A stretch of DNA of 64,000 bases from an uncultured bacterium (GCA_947383005.1 CANDBT010000016.1:1-64000); one strand, 5' to 3'; numbered from the stretch's first letter, positions 55,001 to 63,432 are shown. The notes: a model not told the origin generated them from the sequence alone. Translations and numbers: made by a program.

Positions 55001-55593
55001 CCGACTGGCCGCTGATTACAGCCAGCGGCCTGGACGGAAGCAACCGCCGGGAAATTTTTAACTCTGCCTCCCTGCGCCGGGATGCGGCAATGCAGGCATA
55101 CGCGTCGTTCTTGGAAACCTATGTGCCGACGGGACTCAATGACAACCGGGAACGCCTTCAGTATATGCAGTTTGCCTGCCAGGATATCGATGGGGATGGG
55201 GTTAATGAATTGTTTGTTCAATACATCAGTCCAGTGGGATCTCATTGCGAGACAGATTATTTCCGGTATGAAAATTCAGTAAAAAAGATTTGGGATGGCA
55301 TTGAAGCAGATACAGTAGCAGTTAATTTGCAGAGCAAAGAGTTGGGTATTTGTGATTATGGGAATAGATATTGTGGTATTAGCCGTTATAATTTTGAGGG
55401 AAAAGATTTAGAATATATTGATTTTTATTTTGATGGTGGCGAATCTGAACGTTATAACGAAGAAGCAGCCTTTGAGCAGGCATACAATACTTACATTAAA
55501 CCATATCCCCAACTGCATTTTGTCGATAATACCGCTGCCAACCGCCAGCAATACATTATCAGTGGCTCCGGGACAGGCTGGGATTATGAATAA
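52060..55593 (+). CDS. Very large zinc-ribbon membrane protein with carboxypeptidase-regulatory-like and DUF5050 modules
   Basis: A 1177-residue single-pass membrane protein. Residues 1-27 form a zinc ribbon (Cys4-x2-Cys7 and Cys18-x2-Cys21). A linker of 12-residue repeats (VQAQGAKREDAS and variants, four copies, about 30-75) leads to one membrane helix (about 80-104). Outside are a mostly unassigned domain, two carboxypeptidase-regulatory-like beta sandwiches (LIEGRVTDEGGNPLEGVEIG; then DADIAVYGGINYQ to LRPGVYTAEIRKEGF), a DUF5050-type beta propeller of repeated 'WLYFVN..KLYYCRKDGSEL' blades (about 710-1000), and a C-terminal FACQDIDGDGVNELFVQYI element like FG-GAP/EF-hand calcium loops. A sensor or surface-display role is possible; no function is established. 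ATG 52060 follows AAAGGGAG. Confidence 0.8.
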   Translation: MKVCRHCQNQLPDEAVFCRYCGQKCEDLPVQAQGAKREDASVQIQGPESGDSLVQAQEPENRDPLIQAQELKNKKGRKKLLIGGGIAVGIVLILSLSMGLIFILKKYAGGKKEFDLAEAELVENYIHPSGSGSVNLTAMDIQPSPRDTSARWDSQLFYWLEDVGEGDDNHIADCLLTRMGLTREDNGKMLEYEVYREPSSEEIVKIVSIETLDDGTLELTDYYYQDGQPNFVFRRNDSVYTPSYASIDKVGERYYFSGRQMTKWRWIYEPSVVKQWILELEDTWYTQWAYGAITDSERALYDEKERQILNEACNTYRAIQENPQVMLIEGRVTDEGGNPLEGVEIGIGKIGDGVLENPAVKLLTDKDGSYAWAAEEPGARYFLVFQKEGWIQTVMEPSLAEEAFVQAPQEDVVLMAERKEKTYPVIIKACQFEPQIEGGTSEGWLPARGDGGPMPLADADIAVYGGINYQFGEPVAEGKTDGDGRLKLDLRPGVYTAEIRKEGFSSTQQIFFADGTDSEQAIYAFDQNAAIQRDPLYGRPQLPSWFILLTWECGEDEAFDLDSSLFTPDKAALGDRNCINTLNRSDGAGASYLYDGQGSKVCEYIILSTPQKGSYKYYVTNYSDIQQDNLFSSRMASSRAKVSLYKDGVLVKTFAVPDKKGTVWEVFELRDQQAIPIQEVYGNVEGKNWWTEDKQMAYITEDQSRASWIQSDGEWLYFVNTADENKLYYCRKDGSELTKFCDDRALNTRIVLADDQIYYTAYGSQDFVARVNTDGSNREILATVPQISEEAYGDGGSMGLRVEGYKDGTLYYYWAPEVKGSIAALPVSGQGQDFSGRNPQRIVSAGGYLYYVDYDYSTDGYSFWRQKPDGSEAGCLQEDAGWWTESNKFRIYKGWIYYIAYRQSGFELHRMKLDGTEDTVLATGIGDGGQNFIVQDGYCYYTGNDQQVYRMGITGGEPAVVGPSSGYLEILDGEVYTKDYSDWPLITASGLDGSNRREIFNSASLRRDAAMQAYASFLETYVPTGLNDNRERLQYMQFACQDIDGDGVNELFVQYISPVGSHCETDYFRYENSVKKIWDGIEADTVAVNLQSKELGICDYGNRYCGISRYNFEGKDLEYIDFYFDGGESERYNEEAAFEQAYNTYIKPYPQLHFVDNTAANRQQYIISGSGTGWDYE

Positions 55594-55699
55594 ACCGTAA
55601 CCGTCCAGACAACTGCAATAAGAATGCCTAATAAATCCATGTAGATGCAAACGAGATTACAGGAATACATCATATAAAAAACGGAGGGATTCAGCCACA

Positions 55700-56050
55700 A
55701 TGGGAATACCGTATTTTTACACGAAATACCAGGGAGCGCCAATCACGTCTTTCTGGGACAAACACTTACATAAGCCAACCAGCAGCGCGCTTATCCATAT
55801 GCCGCTTGGGACGGTTGTCAGTCTCGTCGGATGTGTTTTTTACAATGCATCTCATAGGGAATTCGGTTTTTTATATGTATTCGGTTCGGTTATTGTTTTT
55901 GCGGGGCTGTTTTGGGTTTTTACCGGCGGGCTGATTTTCAAATGGATGTGGGATTGTTTTCACTGGGGGGAAAAACTGGCTGCATATGAAAGAAAAAAAC
56001 GCGGTGAAAAAGGCAGTTTGCCATCGAAAAGAGACATAGGAGAGGATTAA
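55700..56050 (+). CDS. Small membrane protein of unknown function
   Basis: A 116-residue protein with two hydrophobic helices in the middle (MPLGTVVSLVGCVFYNA and FLYVFGSVIVFAGLFWVFTG) and charged ends. No recognised domain. A clear CGGAGGG site precedes the ATG. It lies behind the large zinc-ribbon gene but with a 106-bp gap containing a GTAACCGTCC motif like other terminators here, so it may be a separate unit. Confidence 0.6.
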   Translation: MGIPYFYTKYQGAPITSFWDKHLHKPTSSALIHMPLGTVVSLVGCVFYNASHREFGFLYVFGSVIVFAGLFWVFTGGLIFKWMWDCFHWGEKLAAYERKKRGEKGSLPSKRDIGED

Positions 56051-56141
56051 AAAGCAGCCGGATCGGGCGGCCTTGAATGCTTTTGAGGGAGCAAACGATA
56101 TAGAACAAAGTTTTCAGGGCACTTATAAACGCTTTAAATAA

Positions 56142-56181
56142 AACGTGTAAAGCCGTTGGCAATCAATAGGCTTTACACGTT
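56142..56181. terminator. Bidirectional terminator before the ABC operon's 3' end
   Basis: AACGTGTAAAGCC (56142-56154) pairs perfectly with GGCTTTACACGTT (56169-56181). It lies between convergent genes and can serve both; the sequence to 56257 holds nothing else. Confidence 0.75.
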
Positions 56182-56257
56182 AATTTGTGGGTAATTTATG
56201 AATTTTTTGTTATTATTAAAGGGTCAGATCCTCAATGCACCGTCTTTAGATTGCTCT

Positions 56258-57739
56258 TTACGCCGCCTTCGGTTTTTCTTCCCTGGGAGCAGCCGTTTCC
56301 GCTTTGGGTTTTTCCGGCTTTTTCCATGCATGCATAGCCAGAGCCAGGGCGATAACGCCGTAAGACACAAATACGCGGAAATATTCGCCGATTACCGGAT
56401 CGCCGAACAGTTCTTTGCCGGCTAACGGCGAAACGATAAACAAGGTATGGAACAGCACAATCCCCAGAAGCGCTTGTTTGTTGGTAGCCTTCTGTACGGA
56501 TGCGCCGCCGACCAAAAGGGCAGCAATAGCGAATTGCCCGACCTGGGTATGGGCGCCATAGGTTGAGATGGTCCCTACATTCTGCAGGAAAATCAATTGT
56601 CCCCAGCTTGCCAGTACCGTGGAGAAAATCATAGCGATAATACGTGTTTTATCAACATCAATACCGGCGGCGTTTGCGACTGTACGGCTTTGGCCTACCG
56701 TCCGCATATTTTGTCCCAGACGAGTTTTCATCAGGATATTATTAAAGATGCAGAGTGCGCCGATGCAGAGATAAGTCATCACAGGCAGGCGGACGACAAT
56801 CAGTATATTATAGATTGCCGGTACGTAAGTCAGCCCGTAAATCATTGCCGCCAATGCAAGGTTGACGAGGGCCTTCATGGGAACAAAGGAATTTGGCCCG
56901 GAATCCTCGCCATCTTTTTGGGCACGCAGTTTCCATTTGATAAAACCGAAAGCCTGCCAGAGGGCAGTACCCAGGCAGCCCAGTTCTACAGCCCACAATA
57001 GCAGCAGCCGGTCGGCGGATAAGAATTGTTCTACCGGTTTAATAAAGGTCAGTCCATAGATGGTCACCGCGGCTATAGCCTTGATTGCGGAAGATTTCCA
57101 GTCTACCGGCTGTTTTTTTGCCAATTTAAAAATGACTGAGCAGGCCAGGATAATCAGCGTCAAATAAAAGCCCAGTTCTACAATGGTCAGCATTGGCACT
57201 GTGTCTAACGCGTATTTTACCGTATCCTTTAAGTCTATGGTGTTTTTGACGCCTATGCCGGTGGGTATCATCAAGGTTGAATTGTTCATTTTGATTACAC
57301 CGCCGAAGATGAACAAAAATACTAACTGATAGATACCATCAGCGAAATATCCCAAAACCAGTCCGCCGATCATTTCGTTACCCTTCATGTAGTTAAACAG
57401 TTTGCCGACCAAAAAACCAAAAAATACGGCGAAGGGAGTGGCCAGTGCGACGGTAAATAAAAATCCGGAGATACCGGTAAAGCCCCAGTAGGTAGTCAGA
57501 AAGATCGCCAACTGTGCCGCCATAGCGCCGATGACAATGCCAAAATTCAGTCCCATACCAGCGATAACCGGGATAATCAGAGACAGTACGATGAAGGAGT
57601 TCCGGGCGATACGGGTGAATAATTCTGAAACGACAAAGGTCAGCGGTTGCTTGGAAAAATAGGTTGCCAGCACACAGAGAATGATGAACAGGAACACCAC
57701 CATATTTTGAAACAGAAAATTGGATATTTTTTTATTCAC
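56258..57739 (-). CDS. ABC importer permease (second), GTG start
   Basis: A 493-residue permease of the ribose/nucleoside-type branch (BPD_transp_2) with about ten helices. Marks include GMGLNFGIVIGAMAAQLAIF near residue 65, GNEMIGGLVLGYFADG, and the cytosolic coupling motif TVGQSRTVANAAGIDVDKTR. It is longer than usual because of a middle loop (about 215-300) and a Pro/Lys-rich tail. The GTG start follows AAGGAGG and overlaps the previous stop by eight bases (GTGAATAA). Last gene of the four-gene DUF3798 importer operon. Confidence 0.9.
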   Translation of the reverse strand: MNKKISNFLFQNMVVFLFIILCVLATYFSKQPLTFVVSELFTRIARNSFIVLSLIIPVIAGMGLNFGIVIGAMAAQLAIFLTTYWGFTGISGFLFTVALATPFAVFFGFLVGKLFNYMKGNEMIGGLVLGYFADGIYQLVFLFIFGGVIKMNNSTLMIPTGIGVKNTIDLKDTVKYALDTVPMLTIVELGFYLTLIILACSVIFKLAKKQPVDWKSSAIKAIAAVTIYGLTFIKPVEQFLSADRLLLLWAVELGCLGTALWQAFGFIKWKLRAQKDGEDSGPNSFVPMKALVNLALAAMIYGLTYVPAIYNILIVVRLPVMTYLCIGALCIFNNILMKTRLGQNMRTVGQSRTVANAAGIDVDKTRIIAMIFSTVLASWGQLIFLQNVGTISTYGAHTQVGQFAIAALLVGGASVQKATNKQALLGIVLFHTLFIVSPLAGKELFGDPVIGEYFRVFVSYGVIALALAMHAWKKPEKPKAETAAPREEKPKAA

Positions 57740-58823
57740 GTCCGTTTCCTCCTTTCACCTGGCTCAGCGCGTAAATGATAATTCCGTTGGAGATAATCAG
57801 ACGCGCGACCTCCGACAGGTTGCTCTCCGGGATAAACTGGTTAGCCACCGGAAGGCCCAGGGCCAGGATTCCCTGGAATAAGAAAGTACCAATCAGCACA
57901 TGGGGGATCCGTGCCCGTTTGGGGCTGGCCCCGCCGATTAATACGGCTGCCACAGAGGTGAAGCCCATCATCATCGGGCCGTTGTATAACTGCATGAATC
58001 CAAAACCCTGGGCATAGACCAAAATACCGACGGCAGCCAGCACGGTGGAGAGGGTGGTCCCGATCAGGCGCATTTTATTCACATTGATTCCCGCCGCTTT
58101 GGCAAACATCGGGTTTGCCCCTGCCGCGCTCATGGCTATTCCCGTCTTGGAACGCATAAACAGCCATACCAAAAAGCACATGAAGAAGAAGAAGAGCAAA
58201 AGACCCGTGGGAATAGTCAGGTTTCCGATATTGAAAGCCAACGTCTTGTTCATGACATTGCTGTAGGAGGAGGCTAGGGAAATGGTGTTTCTGAGGCCCT
58301 TTCCGGCATTTGGCCAGATGAGTTCGCCGTCGCTGAAGGGCAACAGCATCCACCACATATTCATAAAAGCAATGATGGAAAAGCCTACATAGGTGGTAAC
58401 AGTCATCTCGGAGCCTTTTACCCGGTTGAGAAGTTGGCCATACAGATAGCCGATTACCGTGGCTAAGGCCACACCGATGAGGATAGCGACCAGTATGGCC
58501 ACCCACATGGCAAATAAAGGATGGATAGCTACCAAAGCAGGTTTTTGTGCGATTTGAAGCTGAATGACGATTAACCCGCCCAAAAGCCCGCCGACGATCC
58601 CCATAGAGATACCGAAATTCAATCCAATTCCACATTGTACGGCCGGTACCATGGCCAGGGCCAGGATGCCAAACATTCCCCACCGCCGGAGGCAGTCGCT
58701 TAAAAGCTGCATCAGATTCATGTGGAACCCGCCTGCCGCGGCTACCAGAAAAAGAAAGAATGATACAATAATTACACGGGGCAGCCCGAATTTGGCTATC
58801 AAAGGTTTAAATGGATTACGCAT
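57732..58823 (-). CDS. ABC importer permease (first)
   Basis: A 363-residue permease, paralogous to the one downstream. It shares QCGIGLNFGISMGIVGGLLG, KGSEMTVTTYVGFSI and the coupling motif AAGANPMFAKAAGINVNKMR. The two would form a heterodimeric channel. Start 58823 is chosen for its GGGAGGAC site; the longer frame lies within the ATPase gene. It overlaps that gene's end by eight bases. Confidence 0.9.
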   Translation of the reverse strand: MRNPFKPLIAKFGLPRVIIVSFFLFLVAAAGGFHMNLMQLLSDCLRRWGMFGILALAMVPAVQCGIGLNFGISMGIVGGLLGGLIVIQLQIAQKPALVAIHPLFAMWVAILVAILIGVALATVIGYLYGQLLNRVKGSEMTVTTYVGFSIIAFMNMWWMLLPFSDGELIWPNAGKGLRNTISLASSYSNVMNKTLAFNIGNLTIPTGLLLFFFFMCFLVWLFMRSKTGIAMSAAGANPMFAKAAGINVNKMRLIGTTLSTVLAAVGILVYAQGFGFMQLYNGPMMMGFTSVAAVLIGGASPKRARIPHVLIGTFLFQGILALGLPVANQFIPESNLSEVARLIISNGIIIYALSQVKGGNGRE

Positions 58824-60429
58824 TTTCTTGTCCTCCCTTCCAGGCGCCGGACATGGCAAGACCGAAGGCGGCGTCTGAATCATCCGGCTTCAAAATACAT
58901 GCCAGCTTGCCGTCGGAAATAATCGCGATGCGGTCGGAAACGGAACGGAGTTCCATCAGCTCCGAGGACACAATGACTACGGTCATTCCCTGCTCGCGGT
59001 TGAGCTTTGCCAGATATTCCAATACCAGTTTTTTGGCGCCGATATCAATACCTCGCGTCGGTTCCGAGACGAAAAGGACATCCGGTTCCAAAGTCAGCGC
59101 CCGGGCCAGGCATACCTTCTGCTGGTTGCCGCCGGAGAGGGCGCCTGCCGGTTGGCGGATTCCCGTGCAGCGGATATCGAGGGTCTTTACCATTTCCTCC
59201 GCGTGTTTTTGGGCTGCCGCCGCATCATAGAGGTTTATCCAGGCAAATTTTTTCAAGAATTTACCGTTGGTCTGCATGGCGGAAAAAATGATATTTTGTT
59301 CTATGCTTTCGTCCAGCAAAAGGCCCACGCCGCGTCGGTCCTCGGATACGAAAGCCACTTTGTGATCGAGCGCATCCCCCAATTTATCTAAATTTAGTGT
59401 CTGGCCGTTGATTTTAACTTGGCCTTCGGCTTTATAAAGTCCCATGATTCCGTTGGGAATGCCTAATTTGCCCTGTCCGGCCAGGCCGCCGATTCCAAAA
59501 ATTTCGCCTTTTCGGATATCCAGGTCAATTCCTGTGACCTTTTCCCCAGGCATATCGACTTTATAGTTTCTAAGGCTGATGGCAATATCATCATCTTTGA
59601 TCGTGCGGGTATCGGGGATACCATCATCAACCAGTTTTTCCATTTTCCGGCCGATCATCAGCTCGGCGATTTCTACCACGTTGGTATCCTTGATTTCCTT
59701 TCTGGCGACGAATTCCCCGTCCCGCAGGATGGTCATGGAATCCGCTACAGCCATTACCTCGTCCAGACGATGGGTAATGAAGATAATCGCGATTCCCTGC
59801 GAAGAAATTACACGCATGGCTTCCAAAAGCCGTTCGGCTTCCGATTCGGTAAGTACCGCTGTCGGTTCGTCAAAGACCAGGATTCGAATACCGGTTTTAT
59901 CCAGTTCTCTGGCAATTTCGATAAACTGCATATAACCTACTGGCAGCCCGGCTATCTTGACATACTCTTCAATCTGCAGTCCGATTGTCTTTAATGCTTT
60001 TCTTGCATCACGCCGCATTTGCTTGAAATCCAATGATTCCATCGAACGTCCAAACAGACGGCTGGCCAGATTGGGCGTACTGATTTCACGGCCGACTTTG
60101 ATGTTTTCCGTCACGGTAAATCCCGGAATTAACATAAATTCCTGATGTACCATACCAATTCCCATTTCCATAGCTTTTAGCGGGGTGTCAATCTGTACAG
60201 GTTCCCCATTTACCTCTACTGTCCCCTCAAAGCCGCCAGTACTATGGATAACTGGCATTCCGAAAAGAATATTCATCAGCGTAGATTTGCCTGCGCCGTT
60301 TTCGCCCATCAGCGCATGGATCTCGCCGGGGCGGATGTGGAGCTTTACTCCTTTCAACACCCGGTTGCCATAATACTCTTTGGCAATGTTGTCCATTTTC
60401 AGGACATAGGTTTCCTTTGTCTTATCCAA
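58816..60429 (-). CDS. ABC importer ATPase with two nucleotide-binding domains (RbsA/MglA type)
   Basis: A 537-residue tandem ATPase. The first domain has Walker A GENGAGKSTLMNILFG, a Walker B ILVFDEPTAVLTESEAERLL and a degenerate signature (VGYMQFIEIAREL). In the second domain Walker A is degraded (GIGGLAGQGKLGI) but the signature LSGGNQQKVCLARALTLEP and FVSEPTRGIDIGAKK are intact, the usual asymmetry in this family. The start is probably the TTG at 60429 with GAGG eight bases upstream. It powers uptake through the two permeases that follow. Confidence 0.92.
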   Translation of the reverse strand: MDKTKETYVLKMDNIAKEYYGNRVLKGVKLHIRPGEIHALMGENGAGKSTLMNILFGMPVIHSTGGFEGTVEVNGEPVQIDTPLKAMEMGIGMVHQEFMLIPGFTVTENIKVGREISTPNLASRLFGRSMESLDFKQMRRDARKALKTIGLQIEEYVKIAGLPVGYMQFIEIARELDKTGIRILVFDEPTAVLTESEAERLLEAMRVISSQGIAIIFITHRLDEVMAVADSMTILRDGEFVARKEIKDTNVVEIAELMIGRKMEKLVDDGIPDTRTIKDDDIAISLRNYKVDMPGEKVTGIDLDIRKGEIFGIGGLAGQGKLGIPNGIMGLYKAEGQVKINGQTLNLDKLGDALDHKVAFVSEDRRGVGLLLDESIEQNIIFSAMQTNGKFLKKFAWINLYDAAAAQKHAEEMVKTLDIRCTGIRQPAGALSGGNQQKVCLARALTLEPDVLFVSEPTRGIDIGAKKLVLEYLAKLNREQGMTVVIVSSELMELRSVSDRIAIISDGKLACILKPDDSDAAFGLAMSGAWKGGQENA

Positions 60430-60574
60430 GTCACCAACCTCTTTCTACACATATTTTTCGCAACTCAGCCATGTCCCATACCTTGTCGGAACATAAATCC
60501 ACGCAAAAGCTGTTGAGACTTTTGAGTGAAAATTTAAAATTCTTGCTTATGGATCAGATGATGAACATGCAGAA

Positions 60575-60617
60575 AGTTCTGCCAACTGATGTCCCAAAGA
60601 CCCCTGTTGGCAGAACT
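60575..60617 (-). terminator. Intra-operon hairpin between binding protein and ATPase genes
   Basis: AGTTCTGCCAAC (60575-60586) is fully complementary to GTTGGCAGAACT (60606-60617). It lies in the 240-bp gap after the binding-protein gene and probably lowers read-through or protects its mRNA, giving excess binding protein. No typical T run was seen. Confidence 0.55.
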
Positions 60618-60669
60618 CCAGATACCATCACATTATTTCGTTTTCAGATGTTTGTTTGTGAATTTCGGA

Positions 60670-61911
60670 TTACTCAAAAGTAACGAAGTCAGACATTACC
60701 AGGAAATGATTTTCTTTGGCATTGCCGTCATCATCTACATAGTAGTCAAGTGTCATCTTCGCGCCAGGAGTAAATTCTTCCGCACAAGCCTGGACGGTGT
60801 CGCGCAGAACCTGTTCGTCAAGGACAACGCCGTCGGTCTCGCCCTCCAGGACTTTCTTGGCATATTCAACGCCGGCGCTGATAAACAGCATGTTGCAGGG
60901 TACGCCCCAGGTAGATACACGGCCGCCCATGCCGGCTTCGGTGACTTTGGCCTGCAGTTGTTCCATCATGTAATCCACATCCGCCTCATGGCCAGCCATG
61001 TCGATATTCAAGGCAGCCGGGAATGCGTGGAACGGAGACGGGCAGCACTGTAAGGTATAGATAGCGCCGTTTTCAAATACGGAACGGATCAGCGGCTCCT
61101 GCATACCACAGTTGGTGGTGAAAAATACGGTATCTTTGCCATATTTTTCAATCTGGCGCGGCACATCCTCTAAGATAAACTGCTGTGCGCCGGTGATACC
61201 GGAATCGCCGGTCGGGTCGGGAGCGGTAACGTCTACCAATTCAATACCTTCCTCGGCACAGTATTTCTTCAGATTCTCGTGACGGGCTACAATCAGGGCA
61301 TAACTCATATGGCGCGGGAAGGAATAGTGGATCATGGTCTTAGCGCCCTGCTTTTTCGCCTGGGGCGGGATCACGATGCCGCATCCTGGCTCGTCTACCT
61401 GCAGCACGATATCTGCTTTCGGGTTGATAACGCCTGGGTCTTCGCCGGGAGTACCTACGATAAAGATCATGTCCGGGCGGGTTTCCCGTACTTTGTCGAT
61501 AGCGGCTGCCGTGCCCGGAATAGCCTGGCACCAGATGATGGCTTTCACATCGGGGTCAGAGGCCATAGCGACGGTATTGGAAATAACCGTCTCCGTCTCG
61601 GTAGTAAAATTGTCCGGATACGTAGAAGTCACGATCATGTCGCCGTATTTTTCTTTCATCTTGTTGGCCTGCGTAATTTCCTCGTCACCCTGGGAAGCCG
61701 TACCGGTGATAATACCGATCTTGAAATTCCCTGCTGCTGCGGCAGGAGCTTCGGTTTCGGCAGAATCGCTCTCTGGGGTATCGGTATCCGCCGCCGCGGT
61801 GGTGGTAGATTCCGGTGCTGCGGTAGTTGCCGCCGGTTCAGCCCCACGGCAACCAGCCAGGGAAAACATCATTGCTGTTGCCAGCGTCAAGCTAAGTAAT
61901 CTTTTTTTCAT
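60670..61911 (-). CDS. DUF3798-type substrate-binding lipoprotein of an ABC importer
   Basis: A 413-residue lipoprotein. The signal peptide ends at the cysteine in MFSLAGCRGAE (about residue 21), followed by a Thr/Ala/Glu-rich tether to residue 60. The mature domain opens KIGIITGTASQGDEEITQAN and alternates beta and alpha elements like a periplasmic binding protein (VKAIIWCQAIPGTAAAIDKV, DMIFIVGTPGEDPGVINPKA, TVFFTTNCGMQEPLI). This matches DUF3798, whose ligand is not known. It is the first gene of an operon with a dual ATPase and two permeases of the sugar/nucleoside class, so it should be their receptor. AAAGGAGGAG precedes the ATG. Confidence 0.85.
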   Translation of the reverse strand: MKKRLLSLTLATAMMFSLAGCRGAEPAATTAAPESTTTAAADTDTPESDSAETEAPAAAAGNFKIGIITGTASQGDEEITQANKMKEKYGDMIVTSTYPDNFTTETETVISNTVAMASDPDVKAIIWCQAIPGTAAAIDKVRETRPDMIFIVGTPGEDPGVINPKADIVLQVDEPGCGIVIPPQAKKQGAKTMIHYSFPRHMSYALIVARHENLKKYCAEEGIELVDVTAPDPTGDSGITGAQQFILEDVPRQIEKYGKDTVFFTTNCGMQEPLIRSVFENGAIYTLQCCPSPFHAFPAALNIDMAGHEADVDYMMEQLQAKVTEAGMGGRVSTWGVPCNMLFISAGVEYAKKVLEGETDGVVLDEQVLRDTVQACAEEFTPGAKMTLDYYVDDDGNAKENHFLVMSDFVTFE

Positions 61912-61970
61912 TACTTGTCTCCTCCTTTTTTAAATGCTTTATCAGTGTTTTAGCAAGATAAAGTGTTTCG

Positions 61971-62000
61971 ATTATACCACAAGTTTCTATGATTTGTCCA
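61971..62000 (-). promoter_or_regulatory. Candidate promoter of the DUF3798 importer operon
   Basis: On the minus strand, TGGACA (61995-62000), an 18-bp spacer, and a perfect TATAAT (61971-61976). Just downstream, CTTTATC and GATAAAG (61937-61963) form a spaced inverted repeat that could be an operator. Confidence 0.55.
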
Positions 62001-62065
62001 GCAACATTTTCATGATTAGATGGTGAAAAGTGACAATCTTGAAAAGAATTTGAAAAAAAATCTTA

Positions 62066-62617
62066 CTAAAGTGATGAAAATATTGTCCGGGCTAATGGGG
62101 CAAACAGACCAATCAAGGGATAGGTTATGCCTATGGCGCGCAAAAGCACGCTCCAGCGTTTGTCGTGTTTCTGCATAACCGGCACATAAAAGACAGTCGG
62201 ATTTGCCGGCGAATAATACAGTTCCACCCTTTCTCCCTCTTTCACATAAGAGCGGCTAAACCCACTTGGGGATTTGACGTGATAAATGATTCCATCCACC
62301 TGGAATTCGTATTCGGGAAAGTAAGTTCGTTTATTCCCTTCTCCTATATGCAGGGTACGTCTGACAGAAACGACGGTAGCAATGGTCAAAACGGTCGCAT
62401 CCCTCCGCTCTTGAAGCAGCCGATGTTGCATAGTCATGCCGATAGCAAAAAATATCAGGGGGAACAAGGTAAATCCCACATCGGCTATACGCTCTTCTCC
62501 GCCTCTGCCAGGCTGGCAGATGATGATTCCTGCAAATATCAAACACGACAAAGGCCAGCAAACAGCCATAAACAGCCATCGTTTTAATGCGCGGTCATGA
62601 TCAATATCATTTTTCAT
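62066..62617 (-). CDS. DUF3592-domain membrane protein
   Basis: A 183-residue protein with two N-terminal membrane helices and one C-terminal. Between them is a DUF3592-type beta domain (VATVVSVRRTLHIGEGNKRT, then YFPEYEFQVDGIIYHVKSP, ERVELYYSPANPTVFYV). The domain is widespread and of unknown function. It lies 29 bp after the gene at 62647-63204 and is likely co-transcribed with it. Confidence 0.78.
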   Translation of the reverse strand: MKNDIDHDRALKRWLFMAVCWPLSCLIFAGIIICQPGRGGEERIADVGFTLFPLIFFAIGMTMQHRLLQERRDATVLTIATVVSVRRTLHIGEGNKRTYFPEYEFQVDGIIYHVKSPSGFSRSYVKEGERVELYYSPANPTVFYVPVMQKHDKRWSVLLRAIGITYPLIGLFAPLARTIFSSL

Positions 62618-62646
62618 ATCAGAGCCCCCCTGTGTTGTATGTATTA

Positions 62647-63204
62647 TTATGAGCTGATTGCGCTCAGCCGTGCGAAGATAGCTTCACGGTATTCGGCATG
62701 GTGCGGCATACCGCCTCCCAGCCCGCCGCGTTTTGGCAGCATGAGCTTTAGGGAACTGCCGTTTTTCATGGTAATGACACAGTTCACAGAGCCCATCCAT
62801 CCTTTTTTGATTTCGCATTTTTGAATCTGCGCTAAAGGGAAGCGAGTACCGATATCGCTTATGGGAATGCAGGTGTGGATTTCTTCAATATCTGTTCCGT
62901 CTAATTCCGGAGATTCATTGAATTCGTAGAGATGTTTGTATACTTCGCATTCCGCGAGAATTAAGTAGTGTTGGGTGATGCTGATGTATACATCATATCT
63001 TGCGAATTTGCTCTTATTGATTTCCAGGGCAGCGCCGCTTGGGTTAGGGATAAGATTGTCTCCCTTGAGGGTACAGTTTCCGAAAACCTGCCGGATATGT
63101 GTTTCAATTCCGACGCCATGTATACCTGCTGTCAGCGATTCGCCGTCGGGAAGATATTTTTCCAAAGCCTGCGTCATAGTTTTTTCGTTAAAAATGCCGG
63201 ACAT
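62647..63204 (-). CDS. Hypothetical protein, possibly PH-like fold
   Basis: A 185-residue soluble protein of unknown function. The alternating beta strands (YDVYISITQHYLILAECEVY, IQKCEIKKGWMGSVNCVITM, SSLKLMLPKRGG) followed by one final helix suggest a PH-like module, but I cannot assign a family. The start at 63204 is supported by TAAGGAGG; the frame extends seven codons further without support. It forms an operon with the DUF3592 gene. Confidence 0.6.
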   Translation of the reverse strand: MSGIFNEKTMTQALEKYLPDGESLTAGIHGVGIETHIRQVFGNCTLKGDNLIPNPSGAALEINKSKFARYDVYISITQHYLILAECEVYKHLYEFNESPELDGTDIEEIHTCIPISDIGTRFPLAQIQKCEIKKGWMGSVNCVITMKNGSSLKLMLPKRGGLGGGMPHHAEYREAIFARLSAISS

Positions 63205-63304
63205 AATGAAATCCTCCTTAGTCAATTTCCGATAAGTTAATAAGTTGTATTATACAATAATTGCTATTCAAAGTGAATAAAAATTTGCTGGTACCTGCGA
63301 ACGC

Positions 63305-63360
63305 ACGATGCTTCTTGTCCGGCGTAGACGGGCAAGAAGATGCCCCGTCTGAACTGTTGC
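63305..63360. repeat. A-family element, truncated copy
   Basis: Matches, in reverse, the left third of the element at 51813-51963: CTTCTTGTCCGGCGTAGACG, then GGGCAAGAAGATGCCCCG and TCTGAACTGTTGC. One outer arm has been lost. Confidence 0.65.
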
Positions 63361-63407
63361 GAAAATTGGAAAAATTTAGAAAAAATACATCAAAATACAG
63401 GCAAATA

Positions 63408-63416
63408 TGATATAAT
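63408..63416 (+). promoter_or_regulatory. Candidate extended -10 promoter upstream of cas6
   Basis: TGATATAAT matches an extended -10 (TGnTATAAT); no clear -35 is seen. It would start a leader of about 275 nt that contains both 112-bp hairpin units before the cas6 ATG. Confidence 0.4.
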
Positions 63417-63432
63417 ATCTGAAACATTGTAC

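Noticed and set aside
55082-55650. Short ORFs in other frames at the 3' end of the large zinc-ribbon gene
   Set aside because: All lie within the 1177-residue reading frame, which shows continuous domain structure to its stop.
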